A program made the position numbers and the translations under genes. This document shows, piece by piece, positions 33,604-44,397 of a DNA stretch of 64,000 nucleotides (position 1 is its first letter; every line of letters starts with the position of its first letter). This stretch comes from Arthrobacter dokdonellae (GTDB taxonomy: Bacteria; Actinomycetota; Actinomycetes; Actinomycetales; Micrococcaceae). Where the stretch lies: positions 2,170,001-2,234,000 of the forward strand of contig NZ_CP029642.1 in NCBI RefSeq assembly GCF_003268655.1, in the 5' to 3' direction. The notes below the pieces were generated by a model, which was given only the letters and a program-made list of their open reading frames with translations, did not search any database and was not told the origin of the DNA.

Positions 33604-35150
33604 CCGGCGAGCAAGGCGGGCCGACAGGCCGTTCCAGCCACTCAGGCGGCGTCCGGCGCCGTGACGAAGCCGGGCGCGAGCGCAACCGCAGCACCGGACG
33701 CAACCGCACCGCGTCGGCCCCGGCCCAGCGCACGCGCGCGGCCGACCCCGCCCGCCTGGTTGCCTTCGAGGTGCTCCGTGCCGTCTCCGGCGACGACGCC
33801 TACGCCAACCTGGTGCTGCCGGCCCGCATCCGGGACCACCGCCTGGACCGTCGCGACGCGGGCTTTGCCACCGAACTTGCCTACGGCGCGCTGCGCGCCC
33901 AGGGCACCTATGACGCCATCCTGGCCCGGTGCGTGGACCGGCCGCTGTCCGAGCTGGACCCGGCCGTCCTCGACGCCCTGCGCATCGGCGTGCACCAGCT
34001 GGTGGCCATGCGGGTCCCGGCACACGCCGCCCTGGACCAGACCGTGGGCCTGGCCCGTGCCGTCATTGGCGCCGGCCCGTCGGCACTGATCAACGCCGTC
34101 CTGCGCAAGGTGGCGGCGAAGGACCTGCCCGAATGGCTGGCGGAGCTGACGGCGGGGCTCACCGATGAGGTCAAGATCGCCTCCCTGAAGCATTCCCATC
34201 CCGAGTGGATCGTCCGGGCCCTGCGCCAGGCGCTGGTGGCCCACGGCCGCGACGTCGCCGAAATTACGGCACTCCTCGAGGCGGACAACGCCGCCCCCGT
34301 GGTGAACCTCGTGGCGCTGCCCGGGATCGGCAGCCTGGAGGAGGCGTTCGCCGCCGGATTCACCCCCGGCCCGCTGGTTATCGACTCGGCGCTGTCCTCC
34401 GGCGGCGACCTGGGCCGGCTCTCCAGCGTCCGCGACGGCACCGTGCGCGTCCAGGACGTGGGCTCCCAGCTGGTGGCCCGCGCAATGGCCGGCGTAGACC
34501 TGAAATCGGAGCTCGACGGGGGAGAGGAACGCTGGCTGGACCTGTGTGCCGGCCCCGGCGGCAAGGCCTCGCTGCTGGCCGCCCTCGCGGCCGAAAAGGG
34601 AGCCTGGATCCTGGCCAACGAGCCCGCCCCGCACCGCGCCAAGCTCGTGGCCCAGGCCATGGCCGCGGTCCCGGAGGACACCTGGACCGTCCGCACGGGT
34701 GACGGCCGCGACGTGGGACGCGACCATCCGGCGTCGTTCGACAGGATCCTGGTGGACGCCCCATGCACCGGGCTCGGTGCCCTGCGCCGCCGGCCCGAAT
34801 CCCGCTGGCGCCGCCAGCTCTCCGACGTCTCCGCATTGGGGCCGCTGCAGCGTGAGCTGCTCAACTCGGCCCTGGACGCCGTCAAACCCGGGGGAGTGGT
34901 GGCCTATGTAACGTGCTCCCCGCACACGGCGGAAACGATCGCCGTGGTGGACGACGCCGTCCGCAAGCGCGACGACCTGGAACTGCTCGACGCCGGTGCG
35001 GCCCTCGACGCCGCCAGCCTCACCGGCAACCTTGGCGCAGGTAACGGGCTGTCCCCGCTGCCCACCGACCGGATGACGGCCCAGCTGTGGCCGCATCTGC
35101 ACCAGACCGACGCCATGTTCCTGGCCCTCATCCGCAAGAGCCGACCGTAA
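33600..35150 (+). CDS. rsmB: 16S rRNA m5C967 methyltransferase RsmB
   Basis: A 516-residue SAM-dependent RNA methyltransferase. N-terminal NusB-like RNA-binding domain (about 50-200), then the SAM motif [20 protein letters not shown], and the two catalytic Cys in [20 protein letters not shown] and [13 protein letters not shown]. The first 50 residues are Arg/Ser-rich. Ends 16 bases before rpe. Confidence 0.93.
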   Translation: MTGEQGGPTGRSSHSGGVRRRDEAGRERNRSTGRNRTASAPAQRTRAADPARLVAFEVLRAVSGDDAYANLVLPARIRDHRLDRRDAGFATELAYGALRAQGTYDAILARCVDRPLSELDPAVLDALRIGVHQLVAMRVPAHAALDQTVGLARAVIGAGPSALINAVLRKVAAKDLPEWLAELTAGLTDEVKIASLKHSHPEWIVRALRQALVAHGRDVAEITALLEADNAAPVVNLVALPGIGSLEEAFAAGFTPGPLVIDSALSSGGDLGRLSSVRDGTVRVQDVGSQLVARAMAGVDLKSELDGGEERWLDLCAGPGGKASLLAALAAEKGAWILANEPAPHRAKLVAQAMAAVPEDTWTVRTGDGRDVGRDHPASFDRILVDAPCTGLGALRRRPESRWRRQLSDVSALGPLQRELLNSALDAVKPGGVVAYVTCSPHTAETIAVVDDAVRKRDDLELLDAGAALDAASLTGNLGAGNGLSPLPTDRMTAQLWPHLHQTDAMFLALIRKSRP

Positions 35151-35166
35151 CCGAAAGGCGGGCACC

Positions 35167-35844
35167 ATGCCCCGTTCCGCACCGCGGTGCTGCATCAACC
35201 CCAGCATCCTCTCCGCCGACTTCGTCAATCTCGAGGCCGAACTGGCCCGCATCAGCAAGGCCGATGCGGTGCACGTGGATGTCATGGACAACCACTTTGT
35301 ACCGAACCTGACCATCGGCCTGCCGGTGGTGGAACGGCTGCAAAAGGTCAGCCCCGTGCCCCTGGACGCGCACCTGATGATTTCCCAGGTGGACCGCTGG
35401 GCGCCGCAGTTCGCCGATGCAGGCCTTGCCTCCGTGACGTTTCATGTCGAGGCCTCCGACGCGCCCATCAAGCTGGCCCGCGAACTGCGCGCCCGCGGGG
35501 CCAGGGCGGGCATGGCGCTGCGCCCTGCCACGCCGGTGGAACCCTACCTGGACATGCTTCCGGAGCTGGACATGCTGCTGATCATGACGGTGGAGCCCGG
35601 ATTCGGCGGGCAGGCGTTCCTGGATGTCATGCTGCCGAAGATCCGCCGGGCCCGCGCCGCCATTGACGGTGCCGGGGTGGATGTGGCCATCCAGGTGGAC
35701 GGCGGCATCACGGAGGAAACGATCACCCGTGCCGCGGAGGCCGGCGCCAACGTCTTCGTGGCCGGCTCGGCCGTGTACGGCAAGCCCTCGCCCGCGGAGG
35801 CCATCGAGTCGCTGCGGGCCAAGGGCCGGCTCGCCTTCGGCTGA
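35167..35844 (+). CDS. rpe: Ribulose-phosphate 3-epimerase
   Basis: A 225-residue TIM-barrel enzyme that interconverts ribulose-5-P and xylulose-5-P. Key parts: [33 protein letters not shown] (Asp and His metal ligands), [22 protein letters not shown], and [10 protein letters not shown] (catalytic Asp). It supplies pentose phosphates, including ribulose-5-P used by the ribB enzyme downstream. Confidence 0.95.
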   Translation: MPRSAPRCCINPSILSADFVNLEAELARISKADAVHVDVMDNHFVPNLTIGLPVVERLQKVSPVPLDAHLMISQVDRWAPQFADAGLASVTFHVEASDAPIKLARELRARGARAGMALRPATPVEPYLDMLPELDMLLIMTVEPGFGGQAFLDVMLPKIRRARAAIDGAGVDVAIQVDGGITEETITRAAEAGANVFVAGSAVYGKPSPAEAIESLRAKGRLAFG

Positions 35845-35866
35845 GCCTTCATGAAACCCCGCCGAT

Positions 35867-35894
35867 TTGGGGGCGGCGGCAGAAGTGCCATAAT
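35867..35894 (+). promoter_or_regulatory. Probable promoter of the riboflavin operon
   Basis: -35 TTGGGG (35867-35872) and -10 CATAAT (35889-35894), 16 bases apart. It lies after rpe and 69 bases before the FMN riboswitch. Weak -35, good -10. Confidence 0.45.
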
Positions 35895-35962
35895 GGAAGA
35901 GACGCCCGCCACGGTGGGCATAGCAGTACGAAAGCAGCAGTACCAAAACAATGCAATATCAA

Positions 35963-36103
35963 CGTGCTCCGGGGTCGGTGTAATTCCGAACCGGCGGTTA
36001 TAGTCCGCGACCCGCGCGCAGCCGGCTGGAAACAGCAGGTGGCGCACGGTTGATCTGGTGAAATTCCAGTACCGACAGTTAAAGTCTGGATGGGAGAAGC
36101 ACG
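35963..36103 (+). ncRNA. FMN riboswitch (RFN element)
   Basis: A 141-base aptamer. P1 is CGTGCT (35963-35968) with AGCACG (36098-36103). The conserved blocks GGGGTCGGTGTAATTCCGAA, ACCGGCGGTTATAGTCCGCG, and CCAGTACCGACAGTTAAAGT, then CTGGATGGGAGAAG are unmistakable. Between it and the GTG of the transporter gene, GTTACC at 36171-36176 can pair with GGTAAC at 36205-36210, next to the ribosome-binding site, suggesting translational control. It should shut the operon at high FMN. Confidence 0.97.
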
Positions 36104-36211
36104 AACATTTTTGGCCTCCGCGCCTCGGGTGCCGCACTTTGCGGAACCCCTGCCGGCGCCAGATCTGTACGTTACCCCCGGAGCCATCGCGGTTCGAAAG
36201 GGTAGGTAACA

Positions 36212-37051
36212 GTGGACTTTCTGCGGTGGCTCTTTGACGCCAAGCTTGAATTCGCCGGCGGCGGGTTCCTCCTCTGGCGTGAAGTGATAGGCAATCTCTT
36301 TGGGCTCGCCAGCGCCCTCGGCGGCATGCGCCGCAAAATCTGGGCCTGGCCGGTGGGCATCATCGGCAACGCTCTCCTTTTCACGGTCTTCATGGGCTCG
36401 GTGTTCGGTTCGCCCGTCTACGCCAACCTGCTGGGCCAGGCCGGGCGCCAAATCATGTTCATCGCCGTCTCCGTCTACGGCTGGCAGCGCTGGCGCCAGT
36501 CCCGCACCGTCACTGCCGACGCCGGAGCCTCCCCGGGCGCAGCGGTTGCCCCACGCTGGGCCGCAGCCCGGACCCGCTGGCTGCTGGCGGCCGCCCTCGT
36601 GGGCGGCACGGCGATCCTCACCCCCGTTTTCCGGGCCTTGGGTTCCTACGAACCCGTGTGGGCCGACGCCTGGATCTTCATGGGCTCCCTGCTGGCCACC
36701 TATGGCATGGCCAAGGGCTGGGTGGAGTTCTGGCTCATCTGGGTTGCGGTGGACATTGTGGGCGTGCCGCTGCTCTTCGGCGCCGGCTACTATGCCTCCG
36801 CGTTCATGTACATCTTCTACGGGGCGTTCACCTTGGCGGGCTTCTTCGTCTGGTGGCGGTTGGGCAGCAACGCGTCCGCGGCCGGCGGGACGGTGTCCGT
36901 GGATGCCACGTTCCCCGACATCACCGTGCGCAGCCAGACCCCGGGCACTGTCGAGACTGGCAGTGTCGAAGCGGGCAGTGGCCAAGCATGGGCCGTTGGG
37001 GTGGGTGCCGTTGACCAGGACGCCACCGGCAGGATGGAGGCCCGGAAATGA
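36212..37051 (+). CDS. pnuX: PnuC-family transporter, probably riboflavin transporter PnuX
   Basis: A 279-residue membrane protein with about seven hydrophobic segments and PnuC-like blocks: the start MDFLRWLFDAKLEFAGGGF and later WVEFWLIWVAVDIVGVPLLF. PnuC proteins move vitamins by facilitated diffusion. The FMN riboswitch and linked ribD indicate riboflavin rather than nicotinamide riboside, as for PnuX of corynebacteria (established family knowledge). GTG start at 36212. The last 60 residues are a polar tail. ATGA overlap with ribD. Confidence 0.85.
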   Translation: MDFLRWLFDAKLEFAGGGFLLWREVIGNLFGLASALGGMRRKIWAWPVGIIGNALLFTVFMGSVFGSPVYANLLGQAGRQIMFIAVSVYGWQRWRQSRTVTADAGASPGAAVAPRWAAARTRWLLAAALVGGTAILTPVFRALGSYEPVWADAWIFMGSLLATYGMAKGWVEFWLIWVAVDIVGVPLLFGAGYYASAFMYIFYGAFTLAGFFVWWRLGSNASAAGGTVSVDATFPDITVRSQTPGTVETGSVEAGSGQAWAVGVGAVDQDATGRMEARK

Positions 37052-38151
37052 ATCCCACGGCAGAGAGCCACCTTGAGTCCGACGCCTTCAGCGACGCCGT
37101 CATCGTCGCCATGGAGACGGCCCTGGCGGTGGCACGGCAGGGCGTGCGTGGCGCGAATCCGCTGGTGGGCGCCGCCATCATTGACGCCGACGGCACGGTG
37201 CTGGCCATCGGCCGGCATCTGGGGGCCGGCACGCCGCACGCCGAAGTGGACGCCATCAACTCACTGTCCGGCACGCGCCGTGACCTGTCCGCGGCCACCA
37301 TGGTGGTCACGCTGGAACCGTGCAACCACCAGGGACGGACCCCCGCCTGCTCGCAGGCCATCATCGATGCCGGGATCGGCAACGTGGTCTACGCGGCGGA
37401 CGATCCCCACGCGCCCGCCGCCGGCGGCGCGGACAGGCTCCGCTTCGAAGGCATCAACGTCCGCTCCGGCCTCATGGCGGAGCAGGCGCTGGAGCTGAAC
37501 CGGCAGTGGTTTGCCGCAGTCAGGGCGCGGCGGCCGTTTGTCACGGCCCGGCTGGCCCAGACCGTGGACGGCCGGATCGCCGCCGCGGACGGTACCAGCC
37601 AGTGGATCACCTCCCCGGAGTCGCGGCAGGACTCGCACACGCTGCGGGCCCGGGTGGACGCCATTGTGGTGGGCACCGGCACCGTCTTCGCAGACAACCC
37701 CCGGCTGACCGCCCGCGACGCGAACGGCAGCGAATCGGAGCACCAGCCGCTGCGGGTTGTCATGGGCCTGCGGGATATTCCCGCGGACGCCGCGGCCCGG
37801 AACCGGACCACCCCGGGGTTCCTGCAACTGCATACCCACGATCCGGCCGAGGTCGTGCAGGAACTCCACAGCCTCGGAGTGGGACACCTCATGATCGAGG
37901 GCGGCTCCAGGATCAGTGCCGCGTTCCTGGCCGCCGGGCTCGTGGACGAGTTGATCGTCTACCTGGCCCCCACCTTGCTTGGATCCGGCATTCCCGCTCT
38001 GAACGACCTCGGCATAGACACCCTCGCCCAGGCACAACAGTGGGAATGGGACGCCACCACCTCTGGCCCGGTCGAACGGCTGGGCCCGGACCTCAAGCTC
38101 ACGCTCATGCCGGCAAAGGTGCCGGCCCCGACCACAGAAGGACAGCACTAA
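37048..38151 (+). CDS. ribD: Riboflavin biosynthesis deaminase/reductase RibD
   Basis: A 367-residue bifunctional enzyme. The N-terminal deaminase has zinc ligands in GTPHAEVDAI and VTLEPCNHQGRTPAC. The C-terminal reductase starts near 155 (RPFVTARLAQTVDGRIAAAD), with the GHLMIEGGSRISAAFLAAGL segment. It converts the GTP-derived pyrimidine to the ribitylamino form in two steps. The ATG overlaps the transporter stop and the TAA touches ribE. Confidence 0.95.
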   Translation: MNPTAESHLESDAFSDAVIVAMETALAVARQGVRGANPLVGAAIIDADGTVLAIGRHLGAGTPHAEVDAINSLSGTRRDLSAATMVVTLEPCNHQGRTPACSQAIIDAGIGNVVYAADDPHAPAAGGADRLRFEGINVRSGLMAEQALELNRQWFAAVRARRPFVTARLAQTVDGRIAAADGTSQWITSPESRQDSHTLRARVDAIVVGTGTVFADNPRLTARDANGSESEHQPLRVVMGLRDIPADAAARNRTTPGFLQLHTHDPAEVVQELHSLGVGHLMIEGGSRISAAFLAAGLVDELIVYLAPTLLGSGIPALNDLGIDTLAQAQQWEWDATTSGPVERLGPDLKLTLMPAKVPAPTTEGQH

Positions 38152-38835
38152 ATGTTTACCGGAATCATTGAAGGCCGGGGCACCGTCGTCCGGCTGGACG
38201 AACACGCTGACTCGGACAGCGCGACACTGGTCGTGGATACGGCACCCTCGGGCGGGACCGTGAACGGCCTGTCGCTGGGCGGCTCCCTCGCCGTCAACGG
38301 CGTCTGCCTGACGGCCACGCGGATCGCCGGCACCACCGTGGAGGTCGACGTCATGGGCGAGACCCTCCAGCGCACCACCACCGGCGCGCTGGCTGCCGGA
38401 GCCACCGTCAACCTGGAACGGTGCGTCCCCGCAGGCGGGCGCCTGGACGGTCACGTGGTCCAGGGGCATGTGGATGGCGTGGGATCGCTGCTGGAGAGGG
38501 AAAATCAGGGCAACTGGGACCGACTGCGCTTCTCGGCCCCGGCCCGTCTCTCGCGCTACATTGCCGAAAAGGGTTCCATCGCCGTCGACGGCGTCTCGCT
38601 CACGGTGACTGCCGTGAGCCCGGCGACCGACGCGCAGCAATGGTTCGAGGTGGGACTGATCCCGGTGACGCTCGCCAACACCGGGCTGGGCGACAAGGCG
38701 ATGGGCGGGCAGGTGAACCTGGAAGTGGACGTGCTGGCCAAATACGCCGAACGCCTGCTGCAGTTTGCCGTCCCCGTCGGTGCCTCGGCCTCCGCTGCCT
38801 CCGCTCCGTCCGCCGTCGACGAGGTGCGGCCATGA
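38152..38835 (+). CDS. ribE: Riboflavin synthase alpha chain
   Basis: A 227-residue protein of two similar beta-barrel halves: MFTGIIEGRGTVV and later GHVVQGHVDGVGS, with the family motifs NGVCLTATRI and VDGVSLTVTAV. It makes riboflavin from two molecules of 6,7-dimethyl-8-ribityllumazine. The last 15 residues are Ala/Ser-rich. It starts immediately after ribD and overlaps ribB by ATGA. Confidence 0.95.
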   Translation: MFTGIIEGRGTVVRLDEHADSDSATLVVDTAPSGGTVNGLSLGGSLAVNGVCLTATRIAGTTVEVDVMGETLQRTTTGALAAGATVNLERCVPAGGRLDGHVVQGHVDGVGSLLERENQGNWDRLRFSAPARLSRYIAEKGSIAVDGVSLTVTAVSPATDAQQWFEVGLIPVTLANTGLGDKAMGGQVNLEVDVLAKYAERLLQFAVPVGASASAASAPSAVDEVRP

Positions 38836-39579
38836 GCGCGCTCACCAATCCCGCCACGCTGCTGGACCCCGTCTCAGCGGCCGTCGCCGCCATCGCCGCC
38901 GGAGAAGCCGTGCTGGTCGTGGACGATGAAAACCGCGAAAACGAAGGTGACATCATCTTCGCCGCCCAGCACAGCACCCCGGCCCTGATGGGCTGGACCA
39001 TCCGCCACAGCTCCGGCGTCATTTGCGTCCCCATGGAGGACGCCCGCGCCGAGGTCCTGGCCCTGCCGCCCATGGTGGCGCACAACCAGGACGCCAAAGG
39101 CACCGCCTACACGGTTTCCTGCGATGCCGCCGGCGGGGTCAGCACGGGCATCAGCGCCACGGACAGGTCCCTGACCGCCACCGTCCTCGCCAGCCCGTCG
39201 TCGGGACCAGAGGCAGTCACCCGCCCCGGCCACATGTTCCCCCTGCGTGCCGTGCCCGGGGGAGTGCGGCAGCGGCCGGGCCACACCGAAGCCTCAGTGG
39301 AGTTGTGCAAGCTCGCCGGCTGCGAACCCGTGGCGGTCATCGCCGAGGTGGTGGACGACGCCGGGCAGATGGTCAGGCTCGAGGGTCTCCGTGAGTTCGC
39401 GGACGCCCATGCGCTGGTGCTGATCTCCATCGCGGACCTGGTGGCCCACCTGGACGCGTCGGGACCGGCCGGCGGGTCGGCGCTTGACGGAACGGCCGCC
39501 GCCCCTGTGTCCGCTGCTGCGGCCAGCCTCCCTGTGTCCGCCTCTTCCATGGCCCCTGCTGCGGCGGCAGGTGTGCGCC

Positions 39580-39587
<8 letters not shown>
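38832..39587 (+). CDS. ribB: 3,4-dihydroxy-2-butanone-4-phosphate synthase
   Basis: A 251-residue enzyme that makes the four-carbon unit of riboflavin from ribulose-5-P. Motifs include VDDENRENEGDIIFAA, IRHSSGVICVPM and GHTEASVELCKLAG. The final 40 residues are a low-complexity Ala/Ser/Pro tail. It overlaps ribA by 8 bases (ATGAGTGA). In many bacteria RibB and RibA are one fused protein; here they are separate. Confidence 0.95.
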
Positions 39588-40753
<1,166 letters not shown>

Positions 40754-40754
<1 letters not shown>

Positions 40755-40860
40755 ACGCCCCGCACCGTTGAGGTTCGAGATCACGACGCCCCGCATCGTT
40801 GAGGTTCGAGATCACGACGCCCATCCGGCGTTGATGGTGTCATTATCTCGAACCTCAACG
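40754..40860. repeat. Direct and inverted repeat, GTTGAGGTTCGAGAT family
   Basis: Two 31-base direct copies (40754-40784 and 40785-40815, one mismatch) are followed by an inverted 16-base arm (40845-40860) that pairs perfectly with 40797-40812. It sits 3' of ribH and can form a strong hairpin. The rest of the gap (40861-40972) shows nothing clear. Confidence 0.8.
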
Positions 40861-40972
40861 GATTTGTGGGGGGCCAGACGCCGCCCATTCGGCCGGTGGA
40901 CGAATTTCACATGTCGGACGATGCCCGCCGTGAAATCCGTGAACCCGGCGCCCACCCACTAGGCTGGAGACC

Positions 40973-41236
40973 GTGAAGACCTTCGAATCCCTATATGAAG
41001 AGCTGAGTGAGAAGGCCGCAGCCCGGCCCGCCGGCTCCCGAACCGTCGCCGAACTGGAATCAGGCATTCACGGTATCGGCAAGAAAGTGGTTGAGGAAGC
41101 CGCCGAAGTGTGGATGGCCGCCGAATATGAATCGGACGAGGCCTGCGCCGAAGAGATCTCCCAGCTGCTCTACCACCTGCAGGTCATGATGATCGCCAAA
41201 GGTTTGACGCTTCAGGACGTTTACAAGCATCTATAG
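40973..41236 (+). CDS. hisE: Phosphoribosyl-ATP pyrophosphatase
   Basis: An 87-residue enzyme for the second step of histidine synthesis. The [21 protein letters not shown] metal-binding helices and the C-terminal [20 protein letters not shown] are typical. GTG start at 40973. It precedes hisG by 77 bases. Confidence 0.92.
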   Translation: MKTFESLYEELSEKAAARPAGSRTVAELESGIHGIGKKVVEEAAEVWMAAEYESDEACAEEISQLLYHLQVMMIAKGLTLQDVYKHL

Positions 41237-41313
41237 CCACTGCCGTGGCGTGCCAAATCCCTGAACCGGCGCCGACCACCGGAGCCTCGTTGACCGACCT
41301 GAAGGAAAAACCC

Positions 41314-42159
41314 ATGCTTAGAGTTGCCGTCCCGAACAAGGGAGCCCTGTCCGAAGCCGCCTCCGCCATGCTGGCCGAGGCGGGCTACCGCCAGCGGCGC
41401 GACAGCCGCGAACTGGTCATGGTGGACCCGGAGAACAATGTTGAATTCTTCTTCCTGCGTCCCCGCGACATAGCGGTCTACGTCGGCGCCGGGACGCTTG
41501 ACGTCGGCATCACCGGCCGCGACCTGCTGTTGGACGCACAAGTGGACGCCGAGGAGCTGCTGCCGCTTGGCTTTGCCGTCTCCACGTTCCGTTTTGCAGG
41601 TCCGATCGGCCACTTCAGCACGGCGGCCGAGCTCGAAGGCAAGCGCCTGGCCACCAGCTACGACGGACTCCTGCGCGAGTACCTGGGGAAGCTGGGCATC
41701 AACGCCAAGGTGGTCCGCCTGGACGGTGCCGTGGAATCCTCCGTGCGCCTGGGCGTGGCAGACGCCATTGCCGACGTCGTCGAAACCGGCAGCACGTTGA
41801 GGGCCGCCGGCATGGAGATCTTTGGCGAACCCATCCTCAATTCCGAGGCACTGCTGATCGGGCGCCGCGGAGTCACCCCGCCGCCCGGCGTCGAGGTGCT
41901 GATCCGCCGCCTTCACAGCGTCCTGGTGGCCAGCCAGTACGTCCTGCTCGACTACGACGTGCCGAAGGCCCTCATGGAAAAGGCCACCGCGCTCACCCCC
42001 GGCCTCGAATCGCCCACGGTGTCGCCGCTGCGCGACTCCGATTGGGTCGCCGTCCGCTCCATGGTTTCGGCCAAGGACACCAACCGTGTCATGGACGAAC
42101 TCTATGACCTGGGCGCCCGCGCCATCCTGGTCAGCAGCATCCACGCCTGCCGCATCTAA
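41314..42159 (+). CDS. hisG: ATP phosphoribosyltransferase, long form
   Basis: A 281-residue enzyme that starts histidine synthesis. The PRPP-binding region is [19 protein letters not shown], and the C-terminal third ([20 protein letters not shown]) is the ACT-like regulatory domain that senses histidine in long-form HisG. ATG at 41314 ([10 protein letters not shown]) with AAGGA 9 bases upstream. Confidence 0.95.
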   Translation: MLRVAVPNKGALSEAASAMLAEAGYRQRRDSRELVMVDPENNVEFFFLRPRDIAVYVGAGTLDVGITGRDLLLDAQVDAEELLPLGFAVSTFRFAGPIGHFSTAAELEGKRLATSYDGLLREYLGKLGINAKVVRLDGAVESSVRLGVADAIADVVETGSTLRAAGMEIFGEPILNSEALLIGRRGVTPPPGVEVLIRRLHSVLVASQYVLLDYDVPKALMEKATALTPGLESPTVSPLRDSDWVAVRSMVSAKDTNRVMDELYDLGARAILVSSIHACRI

Positions 42160-42170
42160 GGGGAACAGCA

Positions 42171-42941
42171 ATGAGTGTTGCCATTCGGGTCATTCCCTGC
42201 CTGGACGTTGACGGCGGCCGGGTGGTCAAAGGCGTCAAGTTCCAAAACCTGCGTGACGCCGGCGATCCCGTTGAACTGGCCCAGCGCTACGACCGCGCCG
42301 GCGCCGACGAGCTGACCTTCCTTGACGTCACGGCCTCCTCGGGCAACCGCGACACCACCTTTGACGTCGTCTCGCGCACGGCCGAGCAGGTGTTCATTCC
42401 GCTGACGGTGGGCGGGGGAGTGCGGGAGGTCTCCGACGTCGACAGGCTCCTGCGCTGCGGGGCGGACAAGGCCTCCATCAACACCGCCGCCATCGCCCGC
42501 CCGGCCGTGATTGACGAGATCACCCGGCGTTTTGGCTCCCAGGTCCTGGTGCTCAGTGTCGACGCGCGCCGCACCCGGGAGGGGCGCACGCCGTCGGGCT
42601 TCGAAGTGACCACGCACGGCGGCCGCAAGGGCACGGGCATCGACGCGGTCGAATGGGCCAGGGAGGCCGCCGATCGGGGCGTGGGCGAGATCCTGCTGAA
42701 CTCGATCGACGCCGACGGCACCAAGGAAGGCTTCGACCTCGAGCTCATCCGTCTGGTCCGCGCCGCCGTGCACGTGCCAATCATCGCCTCGGGCGGCGCC
42801 GGCAGGCCGGAGCACTTCCCGCCGGCGGTCGCGGCCGGTGCGAACGCCGTGCTCGCGGCGTCGATCTTCCACTTCGGTCCGGACAACGCGATCGCCGACG
42901 TCAAGAAGGCCATCCGCGAAGCCGGCTACGAAGTCCGCTAG
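42171..42941 (+). CDS. hisF: Imidazole glycerol phosphate synthase cyclase subunit
   Basis: A 256-residue TIM barrel that pairs with HisH (not present here). Signatures: [17 protein letters not shown] (catalytic Asp), [20 protein letters not shown], and [19 protein letters not shown]. It uses PRFAR and ammonia to make IGP and AICAR. Confidence 0.95.
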   Translation: MSVAIRVIPCLDVDGGRVVKGVKFQNLRDAGDPVELAQRYDRAGADELTFLDVTASSGNRDTTFDVVSRTAEQVFIPLTVGGGVREVSDVDRLLRCGADKASINTAAIARPAVIDEITRRFGSQVLVLSVDARRTREGRTPSGFEVTTHGGRKGTGIDAVEWAREAADRGVGEILLNSIDADGTKEGFDLELIRLVRAAVHVPIIASGGAGRPEHFPPAVAAGANAVLAASIFHFGPDNAIADVKKAIREAGYEVR

Positions 42942-43054
42942 CCCTACCGGCGCTCCCGGAGTTTCGGGGGTGGTTTGGCGGACGCCCGGGCAGCTGCGGC
43001 GTGCAGGCCGGCCTAACCTGCCGGCGGTGCCTGAGGGAGGGGTTCGTTATCAAG

Positions 43055-43108
43055 CCCGGATCTGCAGGAGCATCGGTGGCTGGTGCCCCGGATCTGCAGG
43101 AGCGTTTG
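43055..43108. repeat. GGATCTGCAGGAGC repeat, two copies
   Basis: Two copies (43055-43076 and 43087-43108) of a motif with core GGATCTGCAGGAGC, 3' of hisF and beside the converging gene stop. The same family recurs at 51626-51844 near lgt. The remaining gap (42942-43054) shows no gene. Confidence 0.75.
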
Positions 43109-43115
43109 TGTTTGG

Positions 43116-43760
43116 CTAGAGGCCGACGGGGGCGGTGCGGAGGAGTGCGACGGCGTCGGCCTGGCCTTCGAAGGACACCAGGGCCTGGCCCGTGCGGCCG
43201 TTGGCGTGCATGAGCAACTCGCCGGGGTCGCCGATGATCGCGACCGAAACCGGAGCCCGCTTGGCGACGTGGCGGGGCCCGGACGGGTTGACCAGCACCA
43301 CACCCAGGTCCACTCCGCGGTACAGAATCGCGGCACGCTTGATGAGCTCGGCCCAGAGGTCGCTGGAGTATCCGGGGTCCAGCGCACGGGGTGCCCAACG
43401 GTCGGTGGCCCGGCGGACATCTTCCGTGTGGACAAAAAATTCAACCAGGTTGGCGCTCCGGTCCACGCTCCGGAGGGCGAACGGCGAGAGCTTGGGCGGC
43501 CCGCCGCGAAACTTCTCCACCAGTTCGGCAAAGGCTGCCGGCGTCGAGGCGGCGGCGGCGAGTTTTGCCGTCGCCTTTTCCGATACCTTGTTCCACGGCT
43601 TGAGGACCAGCCCCACGCCCACCTTCGCGCTGTGCTCGCGCAGGAAGAGGTGCGCCGCCAGTTCCTGGGTGCGCCATCCGGCACAGAGTGTAGGCGCTCC
43701 CGGACCGGCAGCCAGCAGGGTCTCGGCGAGGACTTCACGGGATGGTTCAACAAATTGCAT
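43116..43760 (-). CDS. TIGR03085-family metal-binding protein
   Basis: A 214-residue protein of the mycothiol-dependent maleylpyruvate isomerase/DinB-like superfamily: [20 protein letters not shown], the helix [16 protein letters not shown], and [16 protein letters not shown] carry the His residues of the metal site. Actinobacterial, function unknown, perhaps mycothiol linked. I chose ATG at 43760; ATG at 43778 is possible. It interrupts the his genes on the opposite strand. Confidence 0.82.
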   Translation of the reverse strand: MQFVEPSREVLAETLLAAGPGAPTLCAGWRTQELAAHLFLREHSAKVGVGLVLKPWNKVSEKATAKLAAAASTPAAFAELVEKFRGGPPKLSPFALRSVDRSANLVEFFVHTEDVRRATDRWAPRALDPGYSSDLWAELIKRAAILYRGVDLGVVLVNPSGPRHVAKRAPVSVAIIGDPGELLMHANGRTGQALVSFEGQADAVALLRTAPVGL

Positions 43761-43896
43761 CACTTGTGAAATTAGCATGTATTGGACCGCATGGGCAGCG
43801 GGAAGCGCCGAAACGGGCATCACGAACCGGATTGTGTCCTCCGGACGAGCGGTACGGGCCGCCGGTGCCGTTTGTGTGGCACTAGAATTGGCCTTG

Positions 43897-44352
43897 ATGC
43901 CGCAGAACCCAGAACCCCAGCCATCCACAGTTCCACCTGTCAGCAGTGCTTCCGTCAAGCATGCCGCGAAGGCGCCCGCCGCCGCTTCCGACGCGGTGCT
44001 TGCCGAGGACGTGGCCGCCCTGCTCAAGCGCGACGCGGCCGGGCTCGTGGCCGCCGTCGTGCAGCAATTCGACACCGGCGAGGTGCTGATGCTTGGCTGG
44101 ATGGACGACGAGGCCCTGCGGCGCACGCTGACCACGGGCCGGGTGACGTTTTGGTCGAGGTCCCGCAGGGAATACTGGCGCAAGGGGGACACCTCGGGCC
44201 ACGCCCAGTTTGTCAAGGCGGTGGCGATCGACTGCGACGGCGACGCCCTGCTCATCACCGCCGACCAGGTGGGGGCCGCATGCCACACGGGGACCCGGAC
44301 CTGCTTCGAAGGCCGGGACCTGGCCGCCGTGGTCGGCAGCCGCGGCGCCTAG
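43897..44352 (+). CDS. hisI: Phosphoribosyl-AMP cyclohydrolase
   Basis: A 151-residue enzyme for the third step of histidine synthesis. The block [40 protein letters not shown], and the metal/Cys region [15 protein letters not shown] are diagnostic. The first 30 residues are a Pro/Ser/Ala-rich addition. ATG at 43897. It directly precedes trpE. Confidence 0.93.
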   Translation: MPQNPEPQPSTVPPVSSASVKHAAKAPAAASDAVLAEDVAALLKRDAAGLVAAVVQQFDTGEVLMLGWMDDEALRRTLTTGRVTFWSRSRREYWRKGDTSGHAQFVKAVAIDCDGDALLITADQVGAACHTGTRTCFEGRDLAAVVGSRGA

Positions 44353-44397
44353 ACCCGCCCGTCCACCCGCCCGCTGAGACGAAAGTACATTCCCTTC

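Noticed and set aside
44353..44397. Attenuator or T-box before trpE
   Set aside because: The gap is only 45 bases with no hairpin pair or Trp codons.
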